A stretch of 51,182 nucleotides of DNA from the NCBI GenBank assembly GCA_022826665.1, contig JAJDUK010000021.1:1-51182 (forward strand). Direction: 5' to 3'. Positions 42,519 through 50,519 of the stretch are shown piece by piece. Within the stretch, counting starts at the first letter, position 1, and each line of letters begins with the position of its first letter. The position numbers were made by a program, and so were the translations under genes. The notes beneath the pieces are model-generated. The model did not search any database. It worked only from the letters and a program-made list of their open reading frames with translations, and was not told the DNA's origin. Origin of the DNA: Alphaproteobacteria bacterium (GTDB lineage: Bacteria > Pseudomonadota > Alphaproteobacteria > UBA828).

Positions 42519-43474
42519 CCATTAGTATTGCAGAGAACCCACAAGTTCAGCTTGGACAGATCGGCGATCCAGCGCGCCCGGCAGGGATCAGCGCATTTCT
42601 GCGTGTCAAAAACGGTGCGGACTATATCGAACCCACGATACGCAGCCACATCCGCCACTTTGACGAGATCGTCGCCGTCTTCAATGGCTGCACCGACGCT
42701 ACACCCGATATCCTGGCCCGTCTGGCGGTCGAGTTTGGTAAACGACTGCGAGTCTTCAATTACGTCCCCGAAGTCTTCCCGCCCGGGAGCCATAACTACG
42801 CCGCTGAGCCCGCCGACTCGCCGCATTCTCTGGTCCACTACTCAAATTTTGCTCTCGCACAGACCCGATACAGTGCAGTCACCAAGCTGGACGACGATCA
42901 TATCGCTCTGGATGCCCCGCTCGATGAAATGTGCCGCCTAATCCGTCTTCGCGGTTGCAGGCTGATGGAAATCTGGTGTTTCTCAGGCCTCAATCTCGCA
43001 CGCATGGCCGATGGCAGCCTAGGCATTCCCATGGCAGATCCGATCTCGGGCAGCGGCGACATTGGCTTTTTCACGCCCGCTCAGGCAACCGGGTTCCGCC
43101 ATGACCCTCGCTTCGAACGCTTCGATTGTGGCGGCATCCCGCGTCGGTTTACGGGTTTTCTTTACTGGCACATGAAGTACCTCAAGAACGCTGCAGGGTT
43201 TGCTAACTATGACCTTGAAAAGCATCCCGAAAGCCGCTTTCATGGAAAGAAGTTGGAGTTCGAAACCTCTGAGATTCTGCCGTTGCCCGAATTCCGATTA
43301 CGCATTGGGCACGGATGCCGGCTTACAAGTGGAATTGCTTTGCGGCTGAACGCTAAACTGAGGTTAAAGGCCGAACGTGATCGCGCGGTTGCGGAGAGCT
43401 TCCCCCAAACTTCGCTGGAAAATGCGATAGCTGAGACAAGTCCGGAGTTTGCGGAGCTGATCCTCGGCAATTAA
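42515..43474 (+). CDS. Probable glycosyltransferase, GT2-like fold
   Basis: This 319-residue protein opens with SAFLRVKNGADYIEPTIRS and DEIVAVFNGCTDATPDI, the N-terminal pattern of GT-A glycosyltransferases (family 2-like), followed by a TKLDDDHIAL segment with Asp126-128, likely the metal-binding motif. The C-terminal part is less typical. The gene's ATG overlaps the preceding stop, so the three glycan genes form one unit. It is likely to work on capsule or lipopolysaccharide; the substrate is unknown. The following 200 bases are not coding as far as I can see. Confidence 0.72.
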   Translation: MTISIAENPQVQLGQIGDPARPAGISAFLRVKNGADYIEPTIRSHIRHFDEIVAVFNGCTDATPDILARLAVEFGKRLRVFNYVPEVFPPGSHNYAAEPADSPHSLVHYSNFALAQTRYSAVTKLDDDHIALDAPLDEMCRLIRLRGCRLMEIWCFSGLNLARMADGSLGIPMADPISGSGDIGFFTPAQATGFRHDPRFERFDCGGIPRRFTGFLYWHMKYLKNAAGFANYDLEKHPESRFHGKKLEFETSEILPLPEFRLRIGHGCRLTSGIALRLNAKLRLKAERDRAVAESFPQTSLENAIAETSPEFAELILGN

Positions 43475-43682
43475 GTTTGTTAGGCGCGAAAACCGCAAAC
43501 CGGCCCAAGAGCGCCAGTAGATGTGCGCGAATGTGGCCTCGGAGACGGCCACCGCTGCTGGACCTGTCGCACGTAAACTCAAGACCGAGGCCGTCGTCCC
43601 TCGCGGGAAGGTGTCAGAGGATGATCGAGCCGGAACGGCCTGCTCCCGCGCCCCGAGGCGGGCTTCGAGGATATTGCAGACC

Positions 43683-44168
43683 TCAGCCCTCAAATGGCAC
43701 ATGCGTACGGTGCCCCCCTGTCATCAATGCCCAAGCTATTAGCAACATGCGATTTAGAAAGACGATACGGTTGGGCTTCCATACCGGCCGCGGCGACTTG
43801 ACCCAGCCATTAGTACGGATGTGGATGTCGGAGCCCACCCTCTCAAAGGGACGATGTTGGACCGTGCCCGGAACCACTCGTAGCGGTCGCGCGTGCCGCG
43901 CAATATGCAAATTGACCACGTGGAATAGCAGACGGTCAATCGGCATTGGCACGTCGGGTGCGACAACAAGAACTTGCTCTGCAGTATCGCGATCAATCAA
44001 GTAGCCATAGCCGCCCATGTGCTTGTGAATGATCGGGTGCAGCGTGCGGCCGTCTGGCGTGAACCCCACACAGCGTCCAGAGCGTAACACGTAACCGCGC
44101 ATGGTTACGTCGGGCGGGAGAAAGATCGGGCGGGTGTCAACGCGGCGGCAGCCGGCCTCGGGTCGCAT
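43683..44168 (-). pseudogene. C-terminal fragment of a family 25-type glycosyltransferase
   Basis: The 161-codon frame contains GGYGYLIDRDTAEQVLV, VPMPIDRLLFH and a SDIHIRTNGW stretch, resembling the C-terminal half of GT25 (LPS biosynthesis) proteins. A normal GT25 is about 250 residues and begins with a YVINLDR-like start that is missing. The first 25 or so codons do not look like the family, and the divergent oxidoreductase gene begins at 44219, so the 5' half seems lost. It marks the right edge of the glycan island and is opposite in direction to the three genes before it. Confidence 0.68.
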
Positions 44169-44218
44169 GTCTCGCCCCGTGATACCATCGACCGGCAGTA
44201 GAGCGTAGGGAGGTGAGC

Positions 44219-45187
44219 ATGGCGGCGAAACCGGTCGGCTGGGGCATGATCGGCACGCGAGGCTGGAGCGACATGATCCTCGGCCCGGCGATCAACGCGG
44301 CGCGGGGCGCGCGGTTCAAGGCCGTGCTGTCGACGAAGCAGGAGAACGCCGAGCGTTACTGCGCGAGCCACGGCGTGGCCCGCGGCTATACGGACCTCGA
44401 GGCCTTCCTCACCGATCCCGCCGTCGACGTGGTGTGGATCGCGAGCCCTAACCACCTGCACAAGGAGCAGACCATCGCCGCGCTCAAGGCCGGCAAGCAC
44501 GTGCTCTGCGAGAAGCCCATGGCGATGAACCAGGCCGAATGCCGGGCCATGATCAGGGCCGCCAGGAAGGCGGAGCGCCTGCTCACCATCGGCTACAACA
44601 GCCGCCACCACCCGAGACTCGACGCCCTTCGCACGCAGTGGCAAGGCGGCCGCTTCGGCGCGCCGGTGCATATGCACTGCCAGTTCCGCTACCGCTACCC
44701 CGAGGTGCCCGACGACTGGTGGCGCCTCGACGACGCGAAGTCGGGCTGCTGGGTGCTGGGCGATATCGGCACCCACTTCATCGACCTGCTGCGCTGGTTC
44801 AACGGAGAGGCGAAAACGGTGCACGCCCATCTCGCCAACAAGGCCTACGGCCGCTCCGCTGACACTGCCGCAGTCTCAATCGGCTTCGCGAACGGTGCCT
44901 TCGGCACGATCACGGCCTCCACCGCCGTGACCACCGGCGGCGGGTTCGAGCTGCTGGGTAGCGAGAGCTGCTGCACGATCGAGGGCGGCTTCGTCGGCAT
45001 TCCGGGCACCATGACCACGGTGCGCAAGGGCGGCGAGCCGCGCACCGTCCCGCTCGCGGGCCACGACACTTACAAGGCCCAGGTGGAGAGCATCACCCGC
45101 GCCATCGCCCGCGGCACGCCGCTCGCGGTCACGGCCCAGGACGGGCTCGCTAACGTCCGCATCATCGAGCAGGCGCGCGGCTGGTAG
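44219..45187 (+). CDS. Gfo/Idh/MocA-family oxidoreductase
   Basis: This 322-residue protein has a Rossmann fold beginning GWGMIGTRGWSDMI, the family lysine motif CEKPMAMNQAE near 95-105, and a GDIGTHFIDLLRWF histidine region near 180-193. The chosen ATG at 44219 has GGGAGGTG just upstream; an in-frame GTG at 44213 is inside that ribosome-binding site. Base composition is again like the core genome. It lies about 200 bases upstream of the second four-cysteine/HyuA-HyuB pair. Whether it is part of that unit is uncertain, but the first hydantoinase locus also has a family member close by. Confidence 0.9.
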   Translation: MAAKPVGWGMIGTRGWSDMILGPAINAARGARFKAVLSTKQENAERYCASHGVARGYTDLEAFLTDPAVDVVWIASPNHLHKEQTIAALKAGKHVLCEKPMAMNQAECRAMIRAARKAERLLTIGYNSRHHPRLDALRTQWQGGRFGAPVHMHCQFRYRYPEVPDDWWRLDDAKSGCWVLGDIGTHFIDLLRWFNGEAKTVHAHLANKAYGRSADTAAVSIGFANGAFGTITASTAVTTGGGFELLGSESCCTIEGGFVGIPGTMTTVRKGGEPRTVPLAGHDTYKAQVESITRAIARGTPLAVTAQDGLANVRIIEQARGW

Positions 45188-45345
45188 AGGGGCGCTGTCC
45201 GTACCTCACCCTCTCTTTCATTTCCCTCAGGCGCCGGGCGCTCACTCCGTTCGCTTGGCTCCGCGCTACGCGCGCGGCGCGGTCGCGCCGTCCGGGCCTA
45301 ACGGCCCGGTAGCCGCGCGGTTGACCCGCATGGCGCGCCATGAAA

Positions 45346-45367
45346 GTGTCTCGGCCGTCCGAGACAC
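45346..45367. promoter_or_regulatory. Perfect 9-bp palindrome before the second HyuA-HyuB locus
   Basis: GTGTCTCGG (45346-45354) and CCGAGACAC (45359-45367) are exact inverse complements around CCGT. It lies 18 bases before the ATG of the four-cysteine gene, with GGGAGGCGGGGAG in between. It may be an operator, or an mRNA hairpin near the ribosome-binding site that modulates translation. It is not followed by a T-tract, so it is not an obvious terminator. Confidence 0.45.
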
Positions 45368-45385
45368 GCTGGGAGGCGGGGAGAG

Positions 45386-45625
45386 ATGAGCGGCAAGTGG
45401 CTCCCGTTTGAGCTCGCCTGGTACGACACGCGAATTTTCAACTGTTCCTTCTGCGGCATCATGATGGCGCGGGAATACTGGGTGGACGACGAGTTCCCCG
45501 GCGAGATGTTCTGCGAGGACAAGTGCGCCGACGTGAAGCGGCGGGTCCGGGCGGAGTTTGCCGAGGCGAAGGCGGCCGGCCGCGTCGAGGAAGCGCGCCA
45601 CGGTGAGGAGGCAAGCGATGTATAG
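45386..45625 (+). CDS. 79-aa four-cysteine (zinc-ribbon-like) protein beside HyuA-HyuB
   Basis: The protein has C20, C23, C43 and C47, in the same C-x2-C-x19-C-x3-C spacing as the 57-residue protein at 268-441. It shares WY, NCS-x-CG, M-x-AR, WV and FC-x2-KCA. After the ribbon it carries a charged helix (ADVKRRVRAEFAEAKAAGRVEEA), absent from the other copy. The stop overlaps the ATG of the fused hydantoinase gene by 8 bases (ATGTATAG), so translation is coupled. GGGAG precedes the ATG. Probable metal-binding subunit or chaperone of the enzyme; role inferred from location and duplication only. Not a family I can name. Confidence 0.85.
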   Translation: MSGKWLPFELAWYDTRIFNCSFCGIMMAREYWVDDEFPGEMFCEDKCADVKRRVRAEFAEAKAAGRVEEARHGEEASDV

Positions 45626-48600
45626 GGTCGGCATCGACACCGGCGGCACGTTCACGGACTTGGTCGCGCTGGACGACGCGAGCGGGAGCATTCGCACCGT
45701 CAAGGTCCCATCCACGCCGCAGCAGCCTGCCGCCGCGCCGCTCAACGCCATCGGCCAAAGCAAGCTCACACCGGACGAGATCGGCCGCATTGTGCTCGGC
45801 ACCACCATCGCCACCAATGCGCGTCTGCAGAAGAAGGGCGCGACCGTGCTCTACGTTGGCACCGACGGCGTGCAGGACGTGCCCATCATCGGCCTGATCG
45901 CGCGCAAGGAGGCCTACAACCCGGCGTGGGAGAAGCCCAGTGCCGGCGTGCTGCGCCGCCATGTCTTCGGCATCAAGGAGCGCGTCGATCACAAGGGCAA
46001 CATCCTGGTCCCGCTGGAAATGCCCGAGCTGGAGCGGCTCGGCGACTGGATCGACGAATGGCGCGCGAGTGACCCCACGCAGGAGTGGGCGGTCGCGGTC
46101 AACCTGCTTTTCTCCTACGTGGATACCAGTCACGAGGAAGCCATCGGCGCCTACCTCGCCGAGCGCTTCCCTGATCTGCCGGTCTCGCTCTCGAGCGACG
46201 TCTGCCCGATCTGGCGCGAGTATCAGCGGAGCGCCACGGTCATCACCGACGCCTTCATCAAGCGCATCATCGACCGCTTCGTGGGTCAGGTCTCGACCGA
46301 CCTGGAGACGGCGGGGATCGAGGCGCCGCTCTCGCTCATGAAGTCGAACGGCGGCCATCTGCAGGCGGAATCCGCCGGCGACGCGCCGGTTCAGCTGCTG
46401 CTCTCGGGCCTCGCCGGCGGGGTCATCGCCGGCGCCCGCTTCGCCCGCGACCATGCGGACGGCAACGGCGTCACCCTCGACATGGGCGGCACGAGTTGCG
46501 ACGTCGGCCTTGTCACCGACGGCGCCTTCGGCTCCACCACCGAATACGAGGTGGAATGGGGCGTGCCGGTGAGCGCGCTCTTCATCGACTACACCACCAT
46601 CGGCGCGGGCGGCGGCTCCATCGCCTATGTCGATGTCGGCGGCCTGCTCCGCGTGGGACCTCGCAGCGCAGGTGCCGACCCCGGCCCGGCCAGCTACGGC
46701 AAGGGCGGGACCGAGCCCACGGTCACCGACGCGAACGTGGTGCTCGGCCGTCTCGACCCCGACTACTTCCTGGGCGGCGAGATGACGCTGGACGCCGCCA
46801 AGGCGCAGGAGGCGGTGGCCGGGCTCGGCCAGCAACTCGGTCTCACGGCGGTGGAGACCGCGCGCGCGATCCTGGAGACGGCGGCCGAGAACATGGCGGA
46901 CGCGATCCGCCTGATGACGGTCGAACGTGGCATCGATCACCGCGACTATGCCCTGATCGCCTTCGGCGGCGCCGGCCCGCTCCACGCGGTCGATGTCGCG
47001 GCCCCGCTGGAGATGAAGAAGGTCGTGGTGCCGCCCCATCCGGGGCTCTGCTCGGCGCTCGGCACGCTGCTCACCGACCTCCGTGTCGACCGCGCGCGCA
47101 CGGTCAACCACCGCTCCGACACGGTGGATCTGCCTGTCCTCAACGGTCAGCTCCAGGCGCTCGCCCGCGAGGCGGTCGAGGAACTCAAGCGCGATGGGCT
47201 GGAGGGCGAGGCGCGGGTCACTGGCTACATCAGCATGCGCTACATGGGGCAGAACTTCGGCGAGCTGGTGCAGCTCGACACGCTGGAACTCGACGAGGAC
47301 GGCTTCGCCCGGGCGCTCGAAGGGCTCCACCGCCAGCACGAGGAGCTCTACGGCTACGCGCTCCGCGACAAGGTGGCCGAGATGACCGAGGTGCGGGTGA
47401 TCGCCGTCGGCGAGGAGCGCACCGATGCGACGCTGAGCGCGCCCGCCACGGGTTCGGGTCAGGCCCACGCCCACCGCGAGGTCTACTTCGACGGCGACCA
47501 GCCGCTGGAGACACCGATCTACCGCCGCGCGGAACTCCCCGCAGGCTCCGTGGTCGCAGGCCCCGCGATCATCGACGAGATGGACTCCACCACGCTCGTG
47601 CCGCCGCAGAGCGAGGTCGAGATCGGCGCCGACGGCAGCCTGATCGTGAGCCTGCCCAGGGCGGCGAGCGCTGCGGTCGGCACCGGACGGCTCGCGCCGG
47701 AGAAAGACCCGGTCACGCTCACCGTGGTCAACAACGCGCTCGGCAACATCTGCAACGAGATGGAAAGCGCCATGGTGCGCACCGCGTATTCGCCGATCTT
47801 CAGCGAATCGCGGGACTTCTCGTGCTGCCTGTTCGACCGCCACCTGCGCATGGTGGGCCAGGCCGAGATGAACCCGGCGATCATCTGCGCCGGGCTGCAC
47901 ACGGTGCCGCTCTGCGTGAAGGAGATGGAGGAGCCGATTGAGCAGGGCGACGTGATCGTCCACAACGATCCCTACCGCGGCCAGTGCCACATGCCGGAGC
48001 ACCTGCTAATGAAGCCGGTCTTCGTCGACGGCACGCTGATCGGCTACGCCGCCAACATCGCCCACATCGCCGAGATCGGCGGCATGGCGGTGGGCTCCTT
48101 CGCCAGTACGGCGACCGAGGTGTTTCAGGAGGGGCTGAGGCTGCCCCCGGTGAAGCTGCTTTCGCGCGGCGAGTACGTGAAGGACGTCTGGCGCATCGCG
48201 CTCGCCAACCACCGCACCCCCAACACCACCTGGGGCGACTTCCACGCGATGATCGGCTCGCTCAACACCGCCGAGCAGCGGCTGGGGGCCATGGTGAAGC
48301 GGCTCGGCGTCGAGACCTTCGAGAAGATCTGCGACGCGCTCGTGGATCACGCCGAGCACTGGATGCGGAACGAGATCCGCAAGCTTCCCAACGGCATCTA
48401 CAAGGCCGAGGACTACTTCGAGGACGACGGGGTTAGCACCAATCGCTTCTACTTTCGCCCGACCGTGCACATCCGGGAGGAGGAGATCGTGGTCGACCTC
48501 TCGGAATCGGACGAGCAGGCGCGGGGGCCGATCAACGTCACCTACGTGGCGACCGCCGCCGCCGGCTGCACCGCAGTGCTGCAGACCCTCTGCGCCCGCG

Positions 48601-49433
48601 ACGTGCCGCTCAACAGCGGCTGCTTCAAGCCTCTCCGCGTGGTGGCGCCGCCTGGCACGGTGGCGAACCCGGTGTTTCCCGCGCCGAGCGTCGCCGGCAA
48701 CACCGAGGGCCAGCCCCGCATCATCGCGGCGGTACAGCACGCGCTCTCTAAGGCCGTGCCGGATATGGTGAGCGCCGCAGAGGGCGGCACCGCTTGCAAT
48801 CTGCTGCTCGGCGGCATCCACCCCGATACCGGCGAGTACTGGACCCACTACCAGCTGGAAGGCGGCGGCTGGGGCGGCCGGCTCGGCAAGGACGGCAATA
48901 CCGCGCTCTGCTGCGCGCACGCGAGCACCATCCGGGCGACGCCGATCGAGGTGTTCGAGACCCGCTTCCCGCTCCGTGTGATGAAGTACGAGATCCGCCC
49001 CGATTCAGGGGGCGCAGGCAAGTGGCGGGGCGGGCTCGGCTGCTGGCGCCAGTTCGAGGTGATTGCGGATGCGATCAGCGTAAGCGCGCTCACCGACCGC
49101 ATCACCGAGGGACCCTATGGGCTGATGAAGGGAGAGGCTGGCGCACCCACGGGCTTCTTCGTCAAACGGGTCGAGGACGAAGAGTTCCGCACCTTCAAGG
49201 AGGTCTATGGCACCGTAAGCCCGACCAAGTTCGTCAACATCCGGCTGCACCGGGGCGACCAGATCCTGGTCCGCGTGCCGGGGGGCGGCGGATACGGCGA
49301 CCCGCGCGAGCGGGCGGAGGACGCGCTCCGCGCCGACCTGGAGGACGGCTTCGTCAGCGTGGAAGGGCTCTCGGCTTACGGCCGCGACGCGAGCTTCGCG
49401 GACGCGGTGAAGGAAGCTGCGGCGGCGGAATAG
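45618..49433 (+). CDS. Fused hydantoinase A/B (oxoprolinase/carboxylase-like) protein, second copy
   Basis: This 1271-residue protein has the same architecture as the copy at 451-4371: VGIDTGGTFTDL at 4-15, a TLDMGGTSCDVG motif near 285, then a HyuB half from about 698 with ICNEMESAMVRTAYSPIF and VHNDPYRGQCHMPEH. The start is the ATG at 45618, 20 codons inside the longest frame, because it overlaps the four-cysteine gene and begins at the family N-terminus. Sequence drift from the other copy is substantial, pointing to an old duplication or separate acquisitions. It is followed, convergently, by a betaine-type ABC transporter. Substrate unknown; ring-opening of hydantoin-like compounds or carboxylation are both possible. 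Confidence 0.94.
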   Translation: MYRVGIDTGGTFTDLVALDDASGSIRTVKVPSTPQQPAAAPLNAIGQSKLTPDEIGRIVLGTTIATNARLQKKGATVLYVGTDGVQDVPIIGLIARKEAYNPAWEKPSAGVLRRHVFGIKERVDHKGNILVPLEMPELERLGDWIDEWRASDPTQEWAVAVNLLFSYVDTSHEEAIGAYLAERFPDLPVSLSSDVCPIWREYQRSATVITDAFIKRIIDRFVGQVSTDLETAGIEAPLSLMKSNGGHLQAESAGDAPVQLLLSGLAGGVIAGARFARDHADGNGVTLDMGGTSCDVGLVTDGAFGSTTEYEVEWGVPVSALFIDYTTIGAGGGSIAYVDVGGLLRVGPRSAGADPGPASYGKGGTEPTVTDANVVLGRLDPDYFLGGEMTLDAAKAQEAVAGLGQQLGLTAVETARAILETAAENMADAIRLMTVERGIDHRDYALIAFGGAGPLHAVDVAAPLEMKKVVVPPHPGLCSALGTLLTDLRVDRARTVNHRSDTVDLPVLNGQLQALAREAVEELKRDGLEGEARVTGYISMRYMGQNFGELVQLDTLELDEDGFARALEGLHRQHEELYGYALRDKVAEMTEVRVIAVGEERTDATLSAPATGSGQAHAHREVYFDGDQPLETPIYRRAELPAGSVVAGPAIIDEMDSTTLVPPQSEVEIGADGSLIVSLPRAASAAVGTGRLAPEKDPVTLTVVNNALGNICNEMESAMVRTAYSPIFSESRDFSCCLFDRHLRMVGQAEMNPAIICAGLHTVPLCVKEMEEPIEQGDVIVHNDPYRGQCHMPEHLLMKPVFVDGTLIGYAANIAHIAEIGGMAVGSFASTATEVFQEGLRLPPVKLLSRGEYVKDVWRIALANHRTPNTTWGDFHAMIGSLNTAEQRLGAMVKRLGVETFEKICDALVDHAEHWMRNEIRKLPNGIYKAEDYFEDDGVSTNRFYFRPTVHIREEEIVVDLSESDEQARGPINVTYVATAAAGCTAVLQTLCARDVPLNSGCFKPLRVVAPPGTVANPVFPAPSVAGNTEGQPRIIAAVQHALSKAVPDMVSAAEGGTACNLLLGGIHPDTGEYWTHYQLEGGGWGGRLGKDGNTALCCAHASTIRATPIEVFETRFPLRVMKYEIRPDSGGAGKWRGGLGCWRQFEVIADAISVSALTDRITEGPYGLMKGEAGAPTGFFVKRVEDEEFRTFKEVYGTVSPTKFVNIRLHRGDQILVRVPGGGGYGDPRERAEDALRADLEDGFVSVEGLSAYGRDASFADAVKEAAAAE

Positions 49434-49436
49434 ACG

Positions 49437-50519
49437 TCAACCGGCTTCGGCCGCCTGCCCGGCGTTCCCCGCCGCTGCCCGGTCGCGCTCCCGGTCGTTG
49501 CCGAGGGCGCGGACCAGGGTGCAGAGCGTTACGGCGCCGACCGGCTCGCCCTCGCCGTTCAGAACGCGGGCCTCGCCACCGGGCGATGCGACCGCGACCG
49601 GCAGCGCCTCCTCCACCGACATGTCGTGCGGGCAATCGGGCCCCGACAGGTCCGGCCTGAGCTGCTCCATGATAGAGCCCACGCGAATGACGCGGCCGCG
49701 ATTGATGCTCTTCGTGAAGTCGGCGATGTAGGAGTCCGCCGGGCGCAGCACGATGTCCTGTGAATCGCCGTTCTGAACGACCTCGCCGTCGCGCAGGATC
49801 GCGATGCGGTCGCCGATCTCGATCGCTTCCTCAAGGTCGTGGGTGACGAACACGATGGTCTTGTGCAACTCGTGCTGCAGGTCCAGCAGCAGCACCCGCA
49901 TGTCCGAGCGGATCAACGGATCGAGCGCACTGAAGGCCTCGTCCATCAGCAGGATGTCTGCATCGGTCGCGAGCGCGCGGGCGAGGCCGACGCGCTGCTG
50001 CATGCCGCCGGAGAGGTGATGCGGATAGGAGTTTTCGTAGCCCTGCAGGCCGACCCTCTCGATCCACCGCGCTGCGCGCTCCACACGTTCGCGCTTGGCA
50101 AGGCGCTGAAGCGCCAGGCCGTAACTGATGTTGTCCATCACGGTCCGGTGCGGGAACAGCGCAAAGCGCTGGAACACCATGCTGATCTTGTAGCGCCGGA
50201 GTTGCTTTAGCGCCGCGGCGTCAAGCGCGAGCATGTCCTCCCCGTCCACGCGGATTTCGCCTTCGGTCGGGTCGATGAGACGGTTGATATGGCGGACGAG
50301 GGTGGACTTGCCGGAGCCGCTGAGTCCCATGACGACCTGGATGCTGCGCGGGGACACGTCCAGATTGATGTCGCGCAGCCCGAGCACGTGACCGTGGTCT
50401 TCCAGCAGCTCCTGCTTGCCGATGCCTTCGTGCACCAGCGGCATCACGGACGCCGGGTCGGTGCCGAACACCTTGTACAGGCGTCCGACGTGGATGCCTT
50501 CGTGGGTCTCTGTGGTCAT
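49437..50519 (-). CDS. proV: Glycine betaine/proline ABC transporter ATPase (ProV/OpuAA type)
   Basis: The 360-residue ATPase has Walker A GLSGSGKST near 64-72, the signature LSGGMQQRVGLARAL, and Walker B ILLMDEAFSALDPLIR. The extended N-terminus GRLYKVFG before the ATPase core and a C-terminal partial CBS-like region are typical of ProV/OpuAA. It powers uptake of betaine-like osmolytes or carnitine/choline relatives. The ATG at 50519 overlaps the permease stop as ATGA. Its end converges on the fused hydantoinase gene, with only 3 bases between stops. Confidence 0.92.
   Translation of the reverse strand: MTTETHEGIHVGRLYKVFGTDPASVMPLVHEGIGKQELLEDHGHVLGLRDINLDVSPRSIQVVMGLSGSGKSTLVRHINRLIDPTEGEIRVDGEDMLALDAAALKQLRRYKISMVFQRFALFPHRTVMDNISYGLALQRLAKRERVERAARWIERVGLQGYENSYPHHLSGGMQQRVGLARALATDADILLMDEAFSALDPLIRSDMRVLLLDLQHELHKTIVFVTHDLEEAIEIGDRIAILRDGEVVQNGDSQDIVLRPADSYIADFTKSINRGRVIRVGSIMEQLRPDLSGPDCPHDMSVEEALPVAVASPGGEARVLNGEGEPVGAVTLCTLVRALGNDRERDRAAAGNAGQAAEAG

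Noticed and set aside
43364-43702. 112-codon minus-strand frame downstream of the GT25 fragment
   Set aside because: Its first half is antisense to the end of the GT2-like gene and its other half has no family resemblance, so it is not supported as a gene.
44105-44830. 241-codon minus-strand frame opposite the Gfo/Idh gene
   Set aside because: It is antisense to a convincing oxidoreductase and overlaps the GT25 fragment in another frame; no protein-like features.
45459-48002. 847-codon minus-strand frame opposite the second HyuA-HyuB gene
   Set aside because: Same antisense effect: composition is biased to Arg, Ala, Val and His, and no recognisable domain is present.
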